From Scylla paramamosain (lineage: Eukaryota > Arthropoda > Malacostraca > Decapoda > Portunidae): a stretch of DNA of 64,000 nucleotides. The notes below the pieces were generated by a model. That model made no database searches. It was not told where the DNA came from and worked only from the letters and a program-made list of their open reading frames with translations. Positions 59,855 to 64,000 of the stretch are shown here, piece by piece. The DNA is taken from assembly GCF_035594125.1 (NCBI RefSeq), contig NW_026973719.1, forward strand, positions 518,501-582,500, written 5' to 3'. The position numbers and the translations under genes were made by a program. Numbering within the stretch: the stretch's first letter is position 1; each line of letters starts with the position of its first letter.

Positions 59855-61867
59855 GTGGAGCACATTCTGACCCTCTTCCCTTTTGCAGAGATCTCCATTC
59901 TTGGAGACTTCAATGTTCACCACCAGCTTTGGCTTTCCTCTCCCTTCACTGACCATCCTGGTGAACTAGCCTACAACTTTGCTATCCTCCATGACCTAGA
60001 GCAATTGGTGCAACACCCTGCTCGTATTCCTGACCGTCTTGGAGATACGCCCAACATTCTTGACCTTTTCCTGACCTCTAATCCTTCTGCTTATGCTGTC
60101 ACCCTTTCTTCTCCGTTGGGCTCCTCCGATCACAATCTCATATCTTTATCTTGTCCTATCACTCCAATCCCTCCTCAGGATCCCCCTAAGCGAAGGTGCC
60201 TCTGGCGTTTTGCCTCTGCTAGTTGGGGGGACCTGAGGAGGTATTTTGCTGATTTTCCTTGGAATGACTACTGCTTCCGTGTCAGAGACCCGTCTTTGTG
60301 TGCTGAGCGCATAACAGAGGTGATAGTGTCTGGCATGGAGGCGTACATTCCTCACTCTTTTTCTCGTCCTAAACCTTCTAAACCTTGGTTTAACACAGCT
60401 TGTTCTCGTGCTATACATGATAGAGAGGTGGCCCACAAAAGGTACTTAAGCCTTCCATCACCAGAATCTCATGCACTTTATATTTCTGCCCGGAACCATG
60501 CCAAGTCTGTTCTCCAACTAGCCAAAAACTCCTTCATTAACAGAAAATGTCAAAACCTTTCAAGATTTAACTCCCCTCGTGATTTCTGGCATCTAGCCAA
60601 AAATATCTCCAATAACTTTGCTTCTTCTTTCCCTCCTCTACTTCAACCAGATGGCACCACTGCTATCACATCTATTTCTAAAGCTGAACTCTTTGCTCAA
60701 ACCTTTGCTAAAAACTCTACCTTGGACGATTCTGGGCTTGTTCCTCCCTCTCCTCCACCCTCTGACTACTTCATGCCACGTACGAGTATTAAAATTCTTC
60801 GCAATGATGTTTTTCATGCCCTCGCTGGCCTAAACCCTCGGAAGGCTTATGGACCTAATGGGGACCCTCCTATTGTTCTCCGAAACTGTGCCTCCGTGCT
60901 TGCACCTTGCCTAATCAAACTCTTTCAGCTCTGTCTGTCAACATCTACCTTTCCTTCTTGCTGGAAGTTTGCCTACATTCAACCTGTTCCTAAAAAGGGT
61001 GACCGTTCTAATCCCTCAAACTACCGTCCTATTGCTTTAATTTCCTGCTTATCTAAAGTTTTTGAATCTATCCTAAACAGGAAGATTCTTAAACATCTAT
61101 CACTTCACAACCTTCTATCTGATCGCCAGTATGGGTTCCGTCAAGGCCGCTCTACTGGTGATCTTCTGGCTTTCCTTACTGAGTCTTGGTCATCCTCTTT
61201 TAGAGATTTTGGTGAAACTTTTGCTGTTGCCTTGGACATATCAAAAGCCTTTGATAGAGTCTGGCACAAAGCTTTGATTTCCAAACTACCCTCTTACGGT
61301 TTCTATCCTTCTCTCTGTAACTTCATCTCAAGTTTCCTTTCTGACCGTTCTATTGCTGCTGTAGTAGACGGTCACTGTTCTTCTCCTAAATCTATTAACA
61401 GTGGTGTTCCTCAGGGTTCTGTCCTGTCACCCACTCTCTTCTTATTATTCTTTAATGATTTTCTAAACCAAACTTCTTGTCCTATCCACTCCTATGCTGA
61501 TGATACCACCCTGCACTTTTCCACGTCTTTTCATAGACGTCCAACCCTTCAGGAGGTAAACATATCATGCAGGGAAGCCACAGAACGCCTGACTTCTGAT
61601 CTTTTTAAAATTTCTGATTGGGGCAGAGCAAACTTGGTATTGTTCAATGCCTCAAAAACTCAATTCCTCCATCTATCAACTCGACACAATCTTCCAGACA
61701 ACTATCCCCTCTTCTTCAATGACACTCAACTGTCCCCCTCTTCTACACTGAACATCCTCGGTCTGTCCTTTACTTATAATCTGAACTGGAAACTTCACAT
61801 CTCATCTCTAGCTAAAACAGCTTCTATGAAGTTAGGTGTTCTGAGACGTCTCCGCCAGTTTTTCTAA
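59855..61867 (+). CDS. LINE-A endonuclease C-terminus and reverse transcriptase, 670 codons
   Basis: Starts at [20 protein letters not shown]; the ATG is internal to the full ORF, not a true start. [10 protein letters not shown] and [10 protein letters not shown] complete the endonuclease. [129 protein letters not shown] (catalytic YADD), [20 protein letters not shown]. The frame ends at TAA where other copies read TCA (FFSLPQLL), which separates off the C-terminal piece. No RNase H domain. Jockey/CR1-group by motif order; clade not resolved by eye. Confidence 0.92.
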   Translation: MEHILTLFPFAEISILGDFNVHHQLWLSSPFTDHPGELAYNFAILHDLEQLVQHPARIPDRLGDTPNILDLFLTSNPSAYAVTLSSPLGSSDHNLISLSCPITPIPPQDPPKRRCLWRFASASWGDLRRYFADFPWNDYCFRVRDPSLCAERITEVIVSGMEAYIPHSFSRPKPSKPWFNTACSRAIHDREVAHKRYLSLPSPESHALYISARNHAKSVLQLAKNSFINRKCQNLSRFNSPRDFWHLAKNISNNFASSFPPLLQPDGTTAITSISKAELFAQTFAKNSTLDDSGLVPPSPPPSDYFMPRTSIKILRNDVFHALAGLNPRKAYGPNGDPPIVLRNCASVLAPCLIKLFQLCLSTSTFPSCWKFAYIQPVPKKGDRSNPSNYRPIALISCLSKVFESILNRKILKHLSLHNLLSDRQYGFRQGRSTGDLLAFLTESWSSSFRDFGETFAVALDISKAFDRVWHKALISKLPSYGFYPSLCNFISSFLSDRSIAAVVDGHCSSPKSINSGVPQGSVLSPTLFLLFFNDFLNQTSCPIHSYADDTTLHFSTSFHRRPTLQEVNISCREATERLTSDLFKISDWGRANLVLFNASKTQFLHLSTRHNLPDNYPLFFNDTQLSPSSTLNILGLSFTYNLNWKLHISSLAKTASMKLGVLRRLRQFF

Positions 61868-62335
61868 CCCCCCCAGCTGCTAACTCTGTACAAGGGCCTT
61901 ATCCGTCCATGTATGGAGTATGCTTCACATGTCTGGGGGGGTTCCACTCATACTGATCTTCTAGACAGGGTGGAATCAAAAGCTTTTCGTCTCATCAACT
62001 CCTCTCCTCTAACTGACCGTCTTCAGCCTCTCTCTCACCGCCGCAATGTTGCATATCTAGCTGTCTTCTACCGCTATTTTCATGCTAACTGCTCTTCTGA
62101 TCTTGCTAACTGCATGCCTCCCCTTCTTCCGCGGCCTCGCTGCACAAGATTTTCTTCTTTCTCTCACCCCTATTCTGTCCACCTCTCTAACGCAAGAGTT
62201 AACCAGTATTCTCAATCATTCATCCCTTTCTCTGGTAAACTCTGGAACTCCTTGCCTGCTTCTGTATTTCCACCTTCCTATGACTTGACTTCCTTCAAGA
62301 GGGAGGTTTCAAGACACTTATCCACCAATTTTTGA
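61868..62335 (+). pseudogene. LINE-A C-terminal domain, separated by a stop
   Basis: Continues LTLYKGLIRPCMEYASHVWG, VESKAFRLINSSPLTDRLQP, RNVAYLAVFYRYFHANCSSD, SFIPFSGKLWNSLPASVFPP and ends KREVSRHLSTNF. The R-P-C-M-E-Y-A-x-x-V-W and LWNSLP motifs are standard for LINE thumb and tail. A C-run (CCCCCC) next to the stop also shifts the frame. Confidence 0.9.
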
Positions 62336-62442
62336 CCACTGCTTTGACCCTTTTATGGGACTGGCATTTCAGTGGGCATTTTTTTTTATTAGATTTTTGT
62401 TGCCCTAGGCCAGTGTCCTTCCTACATATAAAAAAAAAAAAA

Positions 62443-62789
62443 CCCTGAACGTCTCTCACCTGCAGACTGCAATGACTGCGTTGCAGGGTGACTTGGGACT
62501 GAGAAGCAAACCAAATCACCAAGAATTCTGCACATTAGTAGTGTGGGACAAATTTCCACTTCTGAAGGAAGCTTATCAGAGATTACGTTCGTGGTTTGGG
62601 TCAACATACGCGTGTGAATCGTGATTTTCAACAATGAACATTTTTAAATCCAAGTACAGGTCACGTCTCACTGATAGTCACCTAAATGACTGCATGACAC
62701 TGGCAGTTACAAATTACACCCCAAGATATTCAACTTAGCAGAAGGAATGCACAGCCAGTCTTCTCAATACATTTTTGAAAGATAAAAAA

Positions 62790-62815
<26 letters not shown>
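62443..62815. other. Unassigned sequence after LINE-A copy 10
   Basis: No gene or repeat recognised at about 62443-62780; a TCTTC pentamer run starts at 62792. Confidence 0.55.
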
Positions 62816-63375
<560 letters not shown>

Positions 63376-64000
63376 ATTATTATTATTTTATTTCTTCAAT
63401 CAAATACAAATTGCATATTTTTCGTTAAAAATAATTATTTTATCTATTATTACTATTGCTTACAATATAGAAGTCTTTTCAAACTATTACTACTACTACT
63501 ACTATTTTCGTAGTAGTAGTGATAGGAGGAGAAGGAGGAGGAGGAGAATTGTCGTAGTAGTAGTAGTGATTATAATACTAACTAGTTGAATGATAATAAT
63601 AATAATAATAATACCACAACTATTTAAATAATACCACAACTACCACTATTTTACCAGCCAAAACTCTCTTTGAAATTTGAAATTACTAAATTTTAACCTC
63701 AAATTTAAAAAAAAAAAAAGCTTCTATTTTCTAATTTAAACTAAAAAAAAAATACTCTAATTTTGAGCACAAAAACTCAAAAAATGATTATTATTTTAGA
63801 ATGTTAAAGCCCCAAAATACTTAAATTCTTAACTCAAGTCTAAAAAACACATTTTCTTATTTTAACTCGAAAACCCATAGAAAACCGCCACTCTTAACCC
63901 CAAACTAAAATAAAAAAACACTTAAATTTTAATCAACACAAATTCTCTATAAGTTTAATCTCTCCCTGTCTCTCCCCCCGTTATCCCATTATTATTATTG
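63376..64000. other. AT-rich terminal stretch, no gene
   Basis: TAC/TAG triplet patches (63485-63570), then A/T-rich sequence with repeated AATTTTAA..CTC phrases to the window end. Nothing coding recognised. Confidence 0.55.

Larger units (their letters stand above)
59157..62440 (+). mobile_element. LINE-A copy 10, nearly full length
   Basis: Longest LINE-A copy: 5' leader (59164-59385), single ORF region, 3' UTR and a 12-A tail at about 62430-62442. Serves here as the reference for the other copies. Three lesions interrupt the ORF: an in-frame stop near 59548, a 7-bp deletion near 59727 relative to copy 1, and TAA at about 61865-61867. Otherwise highly conserved with its relatives, so young. 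Confidence 0.93.

Overview
The window looks like nuclear DNA of a decapod crustacean, most likely a brachyuran crab. The reasons are very dense, long dinucleotide microsatellites, introns packed with non-LTR retrotransposons, and one retrotransposon family (LINE-A here) whose protein I recognise from memory as abundant in swimming-crab gene predictions. There is no bacterial, organellar or viral backbone. No database search was run; species and family names are judgements from sequence.

The one host gene I can support lies on the minus strand from about 46.8 kb down to 1.37 kb and leaves the window at the low-coordinate end. It encodes a fibrocystin-L (PKHD1L1)-like giant extracellular protein. 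I place 28 exons. Exons 2 to 28 sum to about 5.7 kb of coding sequence (about 1,900 codons). In protein order they encode part of an IPT/TIG domain, a stretch of fibrocystin-L-type beta-sandwich modules, IPT/TIG repeats, a cupredoxin-like domain (26.4 and 25.2 kb), more IPT/TIG repeats (24.7 to 6.5 kb), a G8 domain (6.1 to 4.5 kb) and parallel-beta-helix (PbH1) repeats (3.7 to 1.4 kb). Intron phases agree across nearly all junctions. The exceptions are explained by single-base indels in or beside short base runs and by one GC-AG intron. The signal peptide, PA14 region, second G8 domain and C-terminus are not seen.

The introns hold the mobile elements. LINE-A (one ORF, endonuclease plus YADD reverse transcriptase) has about ten copies; those at 1-756 (-), 10.56-13.26 kb (-) and 59.0-62.4 kb (+) are the largest. 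LINE-B (ORF1 plus endonuclease/FADD reverse transcriptase, 3' tail of AACTAGGTAAATAC repeats) has copies at 15.8-22.6, 33.0-40.5, 44.2-46.4 and 47.0-48.8 kb. LINE-C (27.6-31.95 kb) and LINE-D (50.0-51.1 kb) are old ruins. A complete 4,023-bp cut-and-paste transposon with near-perfect terminal inverted repeats (TIRs), a TAAT target duplication and a two-exon transposase carrying one premature stop sits inside the 33-40 kb LINE-B copy. An 860-bp pogo-like element sits inside LINE-C. A decayed hAT transposase lies at 57.4-59.0 kb.

From 49 to 57.4 kb and 62.5 to 64 kb I see no host gene. These parts hold a minisatellite grown from LINE coding sequence, a 2-kb purine-strand pentamer superarray (53.3-55.3 kb), long AT arrays and a 5S rRNA-like sequence at 56.4 kb.
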